From positions 332,542-396,541 of the forward strand of contig NZ_JAENJH010000006.1 of NCBI RefSeq assembly GCF_016595675.1: DNA of 64,000 nucleotides. Direction: 5' to 3'. The notes beneath the pieces were generated by a model. That model ran no database searches and was not told the DNA's origin. It was given only the letters and a program-made list of their open reading frames with translations. How positions within the stretch are numbered: position 1 is the stretch's first letter; every line of letters starts with the position of its first letter. The translations under genes and the position numbers were made by a program. The DNA is from Prauserella cavernicola. Lineage in GTDB: Bacteria; Actinomycetota; Actinomycetes; Mycobacteriales; Pseudonocardiaceae. Positions 1-8,671 of this stretch are shown here, piece by piece.

Positions 1-67
1 AGCGTGCCGGGGGTCCTGCGGGTGCGATGCGTCCACGACCCGGCGTGAGCGCACCGGCCGGGGCGGT

Positions 68-448
68 TCAGGTGTCCTGCTCGTCCTGGTCCGAGTCGGT
101 TTCCCAGCGATGGACGTAGTCGGCGATCGGCCGGAGCGCGGTGACGAGATCGGCGCCCCGGGGCGTCAGCCGGTAGCGGATGGTGACCGGCATGGTGGGG
201 ACGACCGTGCGTTCGACGAGCCGGGATGCCTCCAGCTGTGTCAGACGCAGCGTGAGCATGCGTGCCGAGAGACCGGTGACGGCCGTGGTGATGTCGGTGA
301 AGCGTTCGGCACCGCGGGCCAGTGCGAGCAAGATGCTCGGCGACCACCGCTGGCCGACGACTTCCAGGACATGGCTGGCGTGCTTGCAGTCGGCCTCGTC
401 GGCGTCGCGCCATGCCACGGGTGATCGGGGTGTCCGCTTCGATGCCAC
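68..448 (-). CDS. HxlR-family transcriptional regulator
   Basis: A 126-residue winged-helix regulator of the HxlR (DUF24) type. It has the family's early cysteine (DCKHASHVLEVVG, about residues 20-32), the W-S-x-x-I-L helix, the recognition segment GLSARMLTLRLTQLEA and the wing LVERTVVPTMPVTIRYRLTPRG. HxlR proteins are usually dimeric sensors of electrophiles or redox stress. It diverges from the flavin quinone/azo reductase at 596, which suggests it controls that gene. The GTG start at 448 lies on the edge of the first CTTAC/GTAAG operator and has no Shine-Dalgarno, so the mRNA may be leaderless or the start may be the GTG at 418. Confidence 0.85.
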   Translation of the reverse strand: MASKRTPRSPVAWRDADEADCKHASHVLEVVGQRWSPSILLALARGAERFTDITTAVTGLSARMLTLRLTQLEASRLVERTVVPTMPVTIRYRLTPRGADLVTALRPIADYVHRWETDSDQDEQDT

Positions 449-506
449 TTACCGAATGTAAGTCAGTTACGACGCCGGCGGCAACGGGTCACTTACCAAA
501 GGTAAG
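448..506. promoter_or_regulatory. Twin HxlR operator
   Basis: Two inverted repeats lie between the divergent genes: CTTACCGAATGTAAG at 448-462 (arms 5) and CTTACCAAAGGTAAG at 492-506 (arms 6, perfect). They sit in a longer imperfect direct repeat (ACTTACC..GTAAGTC.GTTAC), with centres 44 bp apart, about four helical turns. I infer binding by the adjacent HxlR protein to repress both genes. Confidence 0.65.
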
Positions 507-595
507 TCGGTTACTTGGTGTTTGCGCTTCTGCCTACAGTGGACGCAGCATGGGCGGGTCCCGATCACGAACATCCGCACCCCAGAAGGACAACC

Positions 596-1249
596 GTGTC
601 TCTGTTTCGTCTTGATGCCAGCATTCGCGTGGACGGCTCCACCAGCCGCGCACTGGCCGACCTCGTCGAGGACAACTGGAGCAAGGCCGCGCCCGGCTCG
701 TCGGTGACCCGCCGGGACCTCGGCCTCGACCCGATCCCTGGCGACGCGTGGCCCACCGCCGTCACGGCATGGCCCGCCCCCGAAGCCGGCCGCACCGCGC
801 CCCAGCGGTCCGCGGTCGACCTGGCGAGCTCACTGGTCGACGAGCTCGCAGGCGCCGACGCCTACCTGTTCGCCGTGCCGCTGTACAACTTCGGGGTCTC
901 CCAGCACTTCAAGACGTACGTCGACCTCGTCATGACCGACCCGCGCATGGCTCCCGACACCGCGTCGGCCACCTCGGGCAAGCCCGGCGTCCTGGTCACC
1001 GTGCAGGGCGGCAACTACTCCCCGGGAACCCCCAAGGAGGGCTGGGACCACGCCACCGCGTGGATGCGCCGCATCCTCGAAGACGTGTGGCACGTCGAAC
1101 TGGACGTCGTCACCTGCGAGTTCACCCTCGTCGGCGTCAACCCGGCCCTGGACGCCTTCACCGACCTGGCCGACCGGATCCGAACCGATGCCGAGCACCA
1201 GGCCCGCGAGCGCGGGCGCGCACTCGGCTCGCACCGCGTGGCCGCCTGA
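596..1249 (+). CDS. FMN-dependent NAD(P)H azoreductase/quinone reductase
   Basis: A 217-residue flavodoxin-fold reductase of the AzoR/NQO (Flavodoxin_2) type, expected to reduce quinones or azo compounds by two electrons using FMN and NAD(P)H in the cytoplasm. Visible signs are an early SxxR-like phosphate loop region (DASIRVDGSTSR), the conserved PLYNFGVSQHFKTYVD segment that lines the flavin, and the GGNYSPG turn near residue 145. The GTG start at 596 is chosen because AGAAGGA precedes it by 5 nt; the longer reading frame back to 515 has no ribosome binding site. Divergent from the HxlR gene at 68-448, which probably represses it until an electrophile or quinone is sensed. Confidence 0.85.
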   Translation: MSLFRLDASIRVDGSTSRALADLVEDNWSKAAPGSSVTRRDLGLDPIPGDAWPTAVTAWPAPEAGRTAPQRSAVDLASSLVDELAGADAYLFAVPLYNFGVSQHFKTYVDLVMTDPRMAPDTASATSGKPGVLVTVQGGNYSPGTPKEGWDHATAWMRRILEDVWHVELDVVTCEFTLVGVNPALDAFTDLADRIRTDAEHQARERGRALGSHRVAA

Positions 1250-1301
1250 GCCGGGCGGGTCCCGCTGGCAGGCAGGCCGGTGTGGAGCAGCCGTCGCGTG
1301 C

Positions 1302-2006
1302 TCAGTGAGCGGCGACGGTGATCGCCTGGGCCGCCTCGTGGATGAGTGCGGTGACCGCATCGGGGCGGGAGACGTAGATGGAGTGGCTGCCGGTCACCTC
1401 ACTGACCGTGGAGCCCGCCCGTTCTGCCATGGCCTGCTGCGCCGGAGGCGGGATCATGTGGTCGTCCGTGGCCATCAGGTACCAGCTGGGCTTGGAGCGC
1501 CAGGCCGGTTCCGTGATCACGCCGGCGAGGGCGTCCACTCCCCAGGGGACCTGCGAGTCCGCCAGGAAGGCGGCCTGTTCCGGCGGGAGGTCGGCGGCGA
1601 ACGCCGCGGCGAACTTCTCGCGGTCCAGCGCCAGGAATCCGTCCCGGGGCGGCAGGATCGGCGGCACCGGCGCACCGGGCGGCGGGTCGGCGATGAGGGT
1701 GTTGACCGACTCGCCCCGGTCGGGGACGAACGCCGTCACGTAGACCAGCGCGGCAACTCGCTCGTCGGTGCCCGCCTCGGTGATCACCGCGCCGCCGTAC
1801 GAGTGCCCGACGAGCACGACCGGACCGTCCAGCCGGTCCAGCACCCAGCGGACCGCGGCCACGTCCCCCGTCAGCGACGACGTCGGGTTCTGCACCACCC
1901 GGACCTGATGGCCTTCCCGGGCCAGCAGGTCGTACACCGCCCGCCACCCCGAGCCGTCGACGAATCCGCCGTGCACGAGCACCACGGTCGCTGGAACCGC
2001 GTTCAT
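1302..2006 (-). CDS. Alpha/beta hydrolase
   Basis: A 234-residue single-domain alpha/beta hydrolase. The N-terminus has the oxyanion motif VLVHGGFVDGSGW, the nucleophile elbow is GHSYGG (Ser near residue 70), and a late His lies in VTGSHSIYVSRP (about residue 209), so the triad looks complete. The family resembles salicylate/methyl-ester esterase-like hydrolases; the substrate cannot be told. GGGAGGGG precedes the ATG at suitable spacing. It lies convergent to the azoreductase gene with about 50 bp between them. Confidence 0.85.
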   Translation of the reverse strand: MNAVPATVVLVHGGFVDGSGWRAVYDLLAREGHQVRVVQNPTSSLTGDVAAVRWVLDRLDGPVVLVGHSYGGAVITEAGTDERVAALVYVTAFVPDRGESVNTLIADPPPGAPVPPILPPRDGFLALDREKFAAAFAADLPPEQAAFLADSQVPWGVDALAGVITEPAWRSKPSWYLMATDDHMIPPPAQQAMAERAGSTVSEVTGSHSIYVSRPDAVTALIHEAAQAITVAAH

Positions 2007-2293
2007 GGTGACCCCTCCCGGCCGGACAACAGACCTCGGCAGACCTGGTTCACGCCGGGGGCCGGAGCCCGCTGCGCTCCGTCCCCGGCGCGGTCAGCGC
2101 CACGCCGCTTCAGAGTCCGCCGCCACCACGGACGCGACAACGGCCGAAAGACCCCACTTGTCGCCGGAACGGCTCCTGGTGAGGTGGACGAGCCGTTCCG
2201 GAACCTGTTCCGAGTGCGCGCTGTTTCTCGCACCGGGGCTCGGTCGGCCGGAAGTGATCTGCGCGCTCGCGCGTCCATCGAGATGATGTCGGC
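2007..2293. other. Divergent intergenic region without a gene
   Basis: About 290 bp between the hydrolase and acetyltransferase genes. Open frames exist here on both strands but they lack ribosome binding sites and family features. I see no clear inverted repeat or promoter. Confidence 0.5.
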
Positions 2294-2848
2294 ATGGGCG
2301 AGCAGAAGAACCGGATGCTGCGCAACGAGTGGTACCTCGACGAGCCGGAGCTGGCCGAGGACCGGCGCCGGTGCTGGCGGCTGCTGGATGAGTTCAACGC
2401 CACCGGCGCCGACGACGACGCACCGCGCCGCGCGGTGCTCACCGAACTGCTGGGCGAGATCGGCCCCGGAGCGGTGATCCTGCCCCGGTTCCTGTGCAGC
2501 TACGGCTCGAACATCCGGCTGGGAGCGAGCGTGTTCGTCAACCATGACGGGCTGCTGATGGACGACGCCACGATCACCATCGGCGACGACGTCCGCATCG
2601 GACCTCGAACCCAATTGCTCACCGCTCTGCATCCCATCGAGGACCACGACCGCCGCAGACAGGGCTGGGAACGCCCGCTACCCATCACCATCGGTGCCAA
2701 CACGTGGCTCGCCGCGGGTGTTCTCGTCTGCCCTGGTGTGACCATCGGGCAGAACTCGGTGATCGGCGCGGGCAGCGTCGTGATCCGGGACGTCCCCGAG
2801 CACACATTCGCGGCCGGAAACCCGGCGCGGGTCATCCGGAAACTCTGA
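2294..2848 (+). CDS. Sugar (maltose-type) O-acetyltransferase
   Basis: A 184-residue left-handed beta-helix acetyltransferase of the maltose/galactoside acetyltransferase group. An N-terminal Mac-like helical region (residues 1-60, RMLRNEWYLDEPELAEDR) is followed by hexapeptide repeats (IRLGAS, VFVNHD, ITIGDD, VRIGPR, ITIGAN, VTIGQN, VIGAGS) and the C-terminal AAGNPARVIRKL found in the family. The conserved His in TALHPI (about residue 112) is the likely catalytic base. It would transfer acetyl from acetyl-CoA to a sugar hydroxyl. Only a weak ribosome binding site precedes the ATG. No functional partner is obvious nearby. Confidence 0.9.
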   Translation: MGEQKNRMLRNEWYLDEPELAEDRRRCWRLLDEFNATGADDDAPRRAVLTELLGEIGPGAVILPRFLCSYGSNIRLGASVFVNHDGLLMDDATITIGDDVRIGPRTQLLTALHPIEDHDRRRQGWERPLPITIGANTWLAAGVLVCPGVTIGQNSVIGAGSVVIRDVPEHTFAAGNPARVIRKL

Positions 2849-2900
2849 CGGCCACGCGTGGAACCACCGCGCGGCGCGGAGTCCCTGACGGCGGCGAGAA

Positions 2901-3281
2901 CTAGTCCTTGTTCTGGACGCTCCATTCGACGAGCGGGTGCAGGACGCGCATCAGACTCGCGCCTCGCTCGGTGGGCCGGTACGTGATCTGGACCGGGGTC
3001 GTCGGCACCACGACCCGCTCGATCAGGCCGTGGCTCTCGAGCTCGCGGAGGCGCTGGGACAGCAGCTGGTTCGAGATTCCGGTGACGCGTGCCCGGTAGT
3101 CGACGAACCGGCGGGCGCCCCGCATCGACGCCATGAGCACCGCGGCGGTCCACTTCCTGCCCACGATCTCGACCGAGCGCTGAAAGCTGCGGCACACGTC
3201 GTCGTCGATGTGCGCGTAGTCGATGTCGGGGCGGCGCTGGTCCGCGGCGGAGGATTCGTCGGTCGATCGAGAGCTGCCCAC
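2901..3281 (-). CDS. HxlR-family transcriptional regulator
   Basis: A 126-residue HxlR-type winged-helix protein: cysteine near residue 30 (DDDVCRSFQRSVEIVGRKW), helix-turn-helix VTGISNQLLSQRLRELESHG and wing LIERVVVPTTPVQITYRPTERG. It is only distantly similar to the HxlR protein at 68-448, so the two are paralogous family members and not a duplication. GTG start at 3281 without a strong ribosome binding site. It diverges from the LLM/FAD fusion gene at 3401; the gap contains GTTGGTTTAGTTGAC (about 3303-3317), an imperfect direct repeat that may be its operator. Confidence 0.85.
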   Translation of the reverse strand: MGSSRSTDESSAADQRRPDIDYAHIDDDVCRSFQRSVEIVGRKWTAAVLMASMRGARRFVDYRARVTGISNQLLSQRLRELESHGLIERVVVPTTPVQITYRPTERGASLMRVLHPLVEWSVQNKD

Positions 3282-3368
3282 CCGGTCATGATACCTGACC
3301 GAGTTGGTTTAGTTGACTTGCTCACCTCCCGTTTGTCGCCGGTGGTCGTTCTCGGGCAGCCTGGTGTC

Positions 3369-3404
3369 ATGAACGCACGCACCGCTCGTCCCGACGCGCT
3401 GTGA
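3369..3404 (+). other. Possible 11-codon upstream ORF overlapping the next start
   Basis: An ATG at 3369 opens an 11-codon frame (MNARTARPDAL) whose TGA overlaps the GTG start of the fusion gene as GTGA. It could couple translation to the downstream gene or be chance; no strong ribosome binding site precedes it. Confidence 0.25.
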
Positions 3405-5611
3405 ACTACGGACACCGGCTGAGGTTCGGGCTGCGCCTGAGCACCGATGCCGACCACGAACCCGATCACCTGATCAAGAGCGCGGCCCTGGCCGAGCGGT
3501 GGGGACTGGACCTGCTGGTCGTCCCGGCCGGAACCGCGGGCGCCGACCTCGAGCCGGGCACCGTGTCGTCGTGGATCGCGGCGGCGACGGGCTCGCTCGG
3601 GCTGGTCGTGGAGTCTCCGCCGACGCCGCATCCGGCAATGCTCGCCAGGGCCGTCGCCAGTCTGGACCAGCTCACAGCGGGCCGGGTCGAACTGGCTCTG
3701 CACGCCGAAGCGGCGGATTCCGGGGAAGCACTCGGCGACACGATCGCCGTCGTCCGCGAGCTCTGGAACGTCCTCGACCGCGGCCTCGGCCGGTACACCG
3801 GCCGCCTCCACCGGCTTTCCGGCGCGCAGAAGGCCGCGCCCGCGCACGACGTGCCGATCGCCGTGCACGCCGACAGCCACGTGCTGCGGCTGGTGGGACG
3901 GCAGGCCGACGAATGGTCGACGGGCGACGTCACCGCGCTGGCGGAGGGCAACCGCGTGGTCGACGAGGCCGCGCGAGCGGCGGGGCGCGATCCCCGTGAG
4001 ATCCGCAGGCGCATCACGATCCGAGGTGACGTCGGCGAGCGCGCGGGCACGTTCACCGGAACCACCGAGGACTGGGTGAGCGACCTGCTGCCACTCGTTC
4101 TCGACCACGGGGTGGGCACGGTCGTGCTCGACACCGACTCCGAGGATCTCGCGGCGCGGTTCGCGAACGATGTCGCTCCCGCGCTGCGGGCCGCCGTGGA
4201 CGCGGCGCTGCCTCACGGCTGGTCGAGCACACGGGTCCGCCGTGCGGCGGCGCTCGCCAGGCGCCGCCCCGGGATCGACTACGAGGGCACTCCGGAGGGG
4301 ATGGCCGAGGTCGTCGAGCCAGGCGACCTGGCCTACGCGCGCCTGCGCTCCGGGTACCTGCGCGGTGGTGCACCGGGAATCGTCCTGCGTGCCACGACGG
4401 CCGAACAGGTGGCGCAGGCGCTGGCGTACGCCCGCCGGCATCCCGGCGTGCCCCTGTCCCGCCGCAGCGCCGGGCACGGGGTTTCCGGACGCTCCACAAA
4501 CGACGGCGGGATCGTCATCGACGTGTCGCTGATGAACACGATCGAGGTCCTCGACGAGAAGACGCGCCGCGTGCGCATCGGGCCGGGTGCCCGCTGGGCC
4601 GAGGTCGCGGCCGCGCTGGAACCCTACGGCTGGGCGTTGAGCTCGGGCGACTACGGCGGTGTCGGCGTCGGCGGCCTCGCGACCGCGGGCGGCATCGGAT
4701 ACCTCTCACGCGAGCACGGTCTGACGATCGACCACCTGCGGGCCGTGGAGATGGTGCTCGCGGACGGCTCCATCGTGCGGGCCAGCGACGTGGAGAACGC
4801 GGACCTGTTCTGGGCGGTCCGGGGTGCGGGCGCCAACTTCGGGATCGTCACCGCGTTCGAGTTCGAGGCCGACGAGGTCGGTCCGGTCGCCTTCGCCCAG
4901 CTCACCCAGGACGCGAGCGACGTCGAGCGCTACCTCGTCGAGTGGGGCCGCGTGGTCGAACAGTCCCCGAGGGATCTCACCAGCTTCGTGATCCTGCCGC
5001 CGTCGCGGGCGGGGCGACCGGCGGTGGCGCTGAGCCACACCATGGTCCACGCCGCCGACCGCGAGACCGTGCTCGCGCGGCTGGAGCCGCTGGCCGCGAT
5101 CTCCCCGATGTACGCCCAGGACGTCGCCATCTCGTCCTACGCGGCCGTCATGAACAACGCGAGCGACGACGCGCCGGTATCGCGCGGCGAGCCGGTCTCG
5201 CGCAGTGGCCTGTTGCGGCACGTGACCCCGGAGTTCGCCGCGGCCTCGGCCCGTGTGCTCCGCAGCGGCGCGATCGGCTGGTTCCAGCTCCGCGCGGTCG
5301 GCGGGGCCGTCGCCGACGTTCCCGCGGACGCCACCGCCTACGCCCACCGCGACGCGAACTTCTCGCTCGTGGTGATGGGCGGTGACGACGAGGTGGTGGA
5401 CGCGGCCTGGGAGCTGCTGCGTCCCTTCCTCGACGGCCTCTACCTCAGCTTCGAGTCCAGTCTCCGGCCCGAACGCCTCGCCGAGGCCTTTCCACCGGCG
5501 ACTCTCTCGCGGCTGCGTCGGCTCAAGTCCACGTACGACCCGGAGGGAGTGTTCGACGACAACTTCGCACTCACTCCCGCCACGAACGATCCCGGAGGAA
5601 GCGACCAATGA
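3401..5611 (+). CDS. LLM-type flavin oxidoreductase fused to a BBE-like FAD oxidase
   Basis: A 736-residue fusion. Residues 1-280 resemble the luciferase-like monooxygenase (LLM) fold: RFGLRLSTDADHE at the start, ASLDQLTAGRVELALHAE, and the late family-like APAHDVPIAVHADSHVLRLVGRQADEW. Residues 300-736 are a PCMH-type FAD-binding domain (RSAGHGVSGRSTNDGG with the histidine that usually carries covalent FAD, then IRIGPGARWAEVAAAL-like and GVGVGGLATAGGIGYLSREHG) ending in a berberine-bridge-like tail RLKSTYDPEGVFDDNF. The second cysteine used for bicovalent FAD is not seen. Each half alone is a common enzyme. The LLM half is divergent and may be structural. The start is GTG at 3401. The stop overlaps the next ATG, so it is translated with the LLM enzyme at 5608. 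Substrate unknown. Confidence 0.85.
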   Translation: MNYGHRLRFGLRLSTDADHEPDHLIKSAALAERWGLDLLVVPAGTAGADLEPGTVSSWIAAATGSLGLVVESPPTPHPAMLARAVASLDQLTAGRVELALHAEAADSGEALGDTIAVVRELWNVLDRGLGRYTGRLHRLSGAQKAAPAHDVPIAVHADSHVLRLVGRQADEWSTGDVTALAEGNRVVDEAARAAGRDPREIRRRITIRGDVGERAGTFTGTTEDWVSDLLPLVLDHGVGTVVLDTDSEDLAARFANDVAPALRAAVDAALPHGWSSTRVRRAAALARRRPGIDYEGTPEGMAEVVEPGDLAYARLRSGYLRGGAPGIVLRATTAEQVAQALAYARRHPGVPLSRRSAGHGVSGRSTNDGGIVIDVSLMNTIEVLDEKTRRVRIGPGARWAEVAAALEPYGWALSSGDYGGVGVGGLATAGGIGYLSREHGLTIDHLRAVEMVLADGSIVRASDVENADLFWAVRGAGANFGIVTAFEFEADEVGPVAFAQLTQDASDVERYLVEWGRVVEQSPRDLTSFVILPPSRAGRPAVALSHTMVHAADRETVLARLEPLAAISPMYAQDVAISSYAAVMNNASDDAPVSRGEPVSRSGLLRHVTPEFAAASARVLRSGAIGWFQLRAVGGAVADVPADATAYAHRDANFSLVVMGGDDEVVDAAWELLRPFLDGLYLSFESSLRPERLAEAFPPATLSRLRRLKSTYDPEGVFDDNFALTPATNDPGGSDQ

Positions 5612-6507
5612 CCGACTACGGCCACGACCTGTGGTTCGGCAGCTTCGTCACGCCCGCCGCCCGCCCGCCTCAGGCGCCGGTCGAGCTGGCACTGGCGTCG
5701 GAGCGGGCCGGGCTCGATCTCGTCAGCTTCCAGGACCACCCCTACCAGTCGGCGTTCCAGGACACCTGGACGCTGATGTCGTACGTCGCGGCGCGCACCG
5801 AGCGGATCCGGATCAGCGGCAACGTACTGAGTCTTCCGTTGCGTTCGCCTGCCGTGCTGGCCCGCGCCGCCGCGAGCCTCGACCGGCTCACCGGAGGGCG
5901 GGTCGACCTGGGCATCGGCGCGGGCGCGTTCTGGGACGGCATCGCCGCGATGGGAGGTCGCAGGCTCACTCCGGGCCAGGCCGTGCAGGCCTTGGAGGAG
6001 GCCGTCCAGGTGATCCGTGGACTGTGGGCCACCGACGAGCCGGGCCCGCTCAAGGTCGACGGCGAGTACTACTCCGTGACCGGCGCCAAGCGCGGGCCCG
6101 CGCCCGCCCACCGGATCCCGATCCACATCGGCGCCTACAAGCCGCGCATGCTCCGGCTGACCGGGCGGATCGCCGACGGTTGGCTGCCGTCACTGGGATA
6201 TCTGCCCGACGGTCCCGCATCGCTCGACGCCATGAACGAGCAGATCGACGAGGCCGCCTCGGCCGCGGGCCGCGAGCCCGCCGCGGTCAGCCGCCTGCTC
6301 AACCTGAGCGGCCGATTCACGACCGGCGGTGGCGGGCTGTTGCAGGGAACCCCCGGCGACTGGGCGGAGCAGCTCGCCGACCTCGCACTGCAGTACGGCG
6401 TGTCCGGGTTCATCCTCGCCTCGGACGAGCCCGCCGAACTGGACCTCTTCGGACACGAGGTCGCGCCGCGAACCCGCGAGCTCGTCCAGTCCGAACGCAC
6501 GGCGTGA
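5608..6507 (+). CDS. LLM class flavin-dependent oxidoreductase
   Basis: A 299-residue stand-alone luciferase-like enzyme, probably F420- or FMN-dependent. Family features: DLVSFQDHPYQSAFQDTW (residues 36-53), ISGNVLSLPLRSPAVLARAAASLDRLTGGRVDLGIGAG and IPIHIGAYKPRMLRLTGRIADGW. It resembles the N-terminal half of the upstream fusion (both share the ASLDxLTxGRV and PRMLRLTGR-like blocks) and is better conserved, so it may supply the working flavin partner. ATGA overlap with the preceding gene argues for coupled translation. The 3' neighbour is convergent. Confidence 0.9.
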   Translation: MTDYGHDLWFGSFVTPAARPPQAPVELALASERAGLDLVSFQDHPYQSAFQDTWTLMSYVAARTERIRISGNVLSLPLRSPAVLARAAASLDRLTGGRVDLGIGAGAFWDGIAAMGGRRLTPGQAVQALEEAVQVIRGLWATDEPGPLKVDGEYYSVTGAKRGPAPAHRIPIHIGAYKPRMLRLTGRIADGWLPSLGYLPDGPASLDAMNEQIDEAASAAGREPAAVSRLLNLSGRFTTGGGGLLQGTPGDWAEQLADLALQYGVSGFILASDEPAELDLFGHEVAPRTRELVQSERTA

Positions 6508-6569
6508 CGCTGTTCGGTGGTACGAGCGGGACCCCGGATCCGAGGTCCCGCTCGCGACTGTGTTCGTGG

Positions 6570-7892
6570 TCAGAAGATCCCCACGATCGCCTGGTATGAC
6601 GCCCAGACGCCGATGCCGCCGACGACGATCAGTGCCGCGGTCATCCACCACCGGTTGACGTGCTGGCGCAGCACGAACTTGCTGCTCGTGGTCAGCACGA
6701 TGATCGCGATGATGATGATCGGTCCCGCGATCGCGGCCAGCGCGTTGACCAGGATGGTGAGCTCCACGAACGACGGCATCACCGGCAACGAGAAGATCAG
6801 GGGCAGCACCAGGAGGAAGCCTCCCTGCAGCCACCGGAAGGACGCTTTCTTCTCGAAGTCCTCGCCGGCCACCTGGGAAGCGGCGTCACCGGCTGGCCTG
6901 AAGGTGTTGACCACGCCGTCCATCAGGAGCTTCGTCTGTCCGTAGGAGTACGCCGGAAACGTGGTGAAGGTGATGAAGAACAGCCCCAGCCAGAACAGGA
7001 TCTCTCCGGCCAGCCCGATCGTGCTGCCCAGCAGTCCCGCGAGGGCGTTCGCGTCGTCGATCGCGCTGCCGGCGACACTCGTCTCCGCCGCCGTCACCCA
7101 GATCGCGAGGTTGATGACCAGGATCACCAGCATGCCGACGGCGAGGTCGATCAACTGGATCTTGCGGTGTTTCGGTGTCAGCCAACCCTTGTCCTGCAGG
7201 AAGTAGTTGTACATCAGGTTGGTCGTCGACCCGCCGACGCCGCCGATCAGTGCGGCCACGATGACGAGGCTCTCGAAGCCTCCCGTGCTCTCGGGAACCT
7301 GGAACGTCAGCCCCTGCACGAACTCCGCCGGGTCGAACCCCTGGATCAGCACGACAGCACCGAAACTGCCGAGCAGGATCACGGCGGCGGCGCGGGCGAC
7401 GAACTCGAACGTCGCATACTGCCTGCGCGTGAACAACAGGAGCAGCGTGACGGCGACAAGCGCGGCCGCGGAGTAGAAGACACCCCATTCGGAGTCTCCC
7501 GGCCGCCCGATCAGGTTGTAGAAGGCGGTACCCGCGCCCTTGATGATGTAGGTCGCATAGCCGAATCCGAGGGCGAACGCGCACAGCCCGATGATGAACG
7601 GAAGCGGGCGCCAGATCCTGGCGAAGCCCTCCATGATGGAGTTGCTCGAGTTGTTGTTGCACAGGACGTACTTGGCGATCGCCGCGACGAACACGTAGCG
7701 CGCGAGCAGTGACAGAACCAGTGCCCACATCAGCGCGTAGCCGTAGTCCGCACCGGACACCGACGACGCGATGAGGTCACCGGCGCTCATCCACGCCAGT
7801 GCCATCACGATGCCGGGTCCCAGGGCGCGCAGATGGCCCCGCGCGCCTTGGGGGACGGGCGCTACGCCAGCTCGAGTTTCAGGGGCTGTCAC
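6570..7892 (-). CDS. Nramp-like metal transporter with altered metal site
   Basis: A 440-residue polytopic membrane protein with about 11 hydrophobic segments and Nramp-family order: GPGIVMALAWMSAGDLIASS in helix 1 and NRWW before the last helix. In canonical Nramp transporters helix 1 carries DPGN; here the aligned residues read SAGD, so the conserved Asp and Asn metal ligands are changed. Substrate may therefore not be manganese or iron. Start is GTG at 7892 with GAGGAG about 12 nt upstream, an unusually long spacing. It is next to a GntR regulator and a FAD oxidoreductase, possibly one functional module. Its C-terminal 85 residues reappear as the N-terminus of the chimeric gene at 59876-60907. 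Confidence 0.8.
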   Translation of the reverse strand: MTAPETRAGVAPVPQGARGHLRALGPGIVMALAWMSAGDLIASSVSGADYGYALMWALVLSLLARYVFVAAIAKYVLCNNNSSNSIMEGFARIWRPLPFIIGLCAFALGFGYATYIIKGAGTAFYNLIGRPGDSEWGVFYSAAALVAVTLLLLFTRRQYATFEFVARAAAVILLGSFGAVVLIQGFDPAEFVQGLTFQVPESTGGFESLVIVAALIGGVGGSTTNLMYNYFLQDKGWLTPKHRKIQLIDLAVGMLVILVINLAIWVTAAETSVAGSAIDDANALAGLLGSTIGLAGEILFWLGLFFITFTTFPAYSYGQTKLLMDGVVNTFRPAGDAASQVAGEDFEKKASFRWLQGGFLLVLPLIFSLPVMPSFVELTILVNALAAIAGPIIIIAIIVLTTSSKFVLRQHVNRWWMTAALIVVGGIGVWASYQAIVGIF

Positions 7893-7954
7893 GGTGGATC
7901 ACTACTCCTCGTTGAGTGTGTTCGTTCGATTCCCGCGGGCTGGCTCGGAAGGTG

Positions 7955-8653
7955 TCAGATCGTGTCGTCCGAGTTCGGGGGCGGAACGTCGCCTGCCAGC
8001 CGGGATCGGAGGAAGCCGGCCCAGGTCGACACGTGCTTGCGCATGGTGTCCTCGGCGAGGTCGGCGTCGCCGCGGCTGATGGCCGTCGCGATGGCCAGGT
8101 GTTCTTCGGCGGCGCGTCGCGACCAGGCGGGTGACGCGTGCCCGTAGGCGAGCCGGCGGCACAGCCGCACGCGGTCGTGGATCGTCGCGAGCAGTTCGAT
8201 CACCGTGGCGTTGCGGCTTCCCCGGGCGATGGCGTCGTGGAAGTCGTTGCCGAGCTCGGATGCCTCCGTGGGACTCATGTCGATCGATCCGTCGACCAAC
8301 CCTTCGAACTGCACCATGAACGGGGCCAGGAAGTCCTCGTCGACGCGCTCGGCGGCCAGCCGTGCCGCCATTCCCTCCAGTGCTTCGCGCGCCTGGTAGA
8401 GGCTGTGCATGTTCTCCGCGCTGAACTCGCGTACGTGCGCGCCTCGCTGCGCGATGATCGACACGAGCCCGTCGCGTTCGAGCTGACGGAGCGCCTCGCG
8501 AACCGGAACCCGGCTCACCGCCAGCTCGTCGGCCACCACGCGCTCGGGAATGGGGTCGCCAGGTTGGTAGTGGCCGCTCAGGATCCGGGTGCGCAGTTCC
8601 TGGCGGATCGCCTCGTACTTACGCGCGCTGCCGTCGCGCTCTCCGGTGGTCAT
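7955..8653 (-). CDS. GntR-family (FCD) transcriptional regulator
   Basis: A 232-residue FadR/FCD-type GntR regulator. The N-terminal wHTH reads IRQELRTRILSGHYQPGDPI...ELAVSRVPVREALRQLERDG; the C-terminal FCD helical domain has LYQAREALEGMAARLAA, the metal/ligand-type NDFHDAI and HLAIATAISRGDADLAEDTMRKH. I chose the ATG at 8653, which begins MTTGERDG, because the upstream extension to 8758 would cross the operator. It diverges from the FAD oxidoreductase at 8812 with two palindromic operators between, so it probably represses itself and that enzyme in answer to a small carboxylate ligand. Confidence 0.85.
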   Translation of the reverse strand: MTTGERDGSARKYEAIRQELRTRILSGHYQPGDPIPERVVADELAVSRVPVREALRQLERDGLVSIIAQRGAHVREFSAENMHSLYQAREALEGMAARLAAERVDEDFLAPFMVQFEGLVDGSIDMSPTEASELGNDFHDAIARGSRNATVIELLATIHDRVRLCRRLAYGHASPAWSRRAAEEHLAIATAISRGDADLAEDTMRKHVSTWAGFLRSRLAGDVPPPNSDDTI

Positions 8654-8671
8654 CGGGCCCTCCGCCAAGGG

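Noticed and set aside
1188..2477. 429-codon plus-strand frame across the hydrolase and intergenic region
   Set aside because: Opposite a well supported hydrolase, low complexity and no start signal.
3023..4477. 484-codon minus-strand frame overlapping the HxlR gene and the flavin fusion
   Set aside because: Both overlapped genes have clear family motifs; the frame has none.
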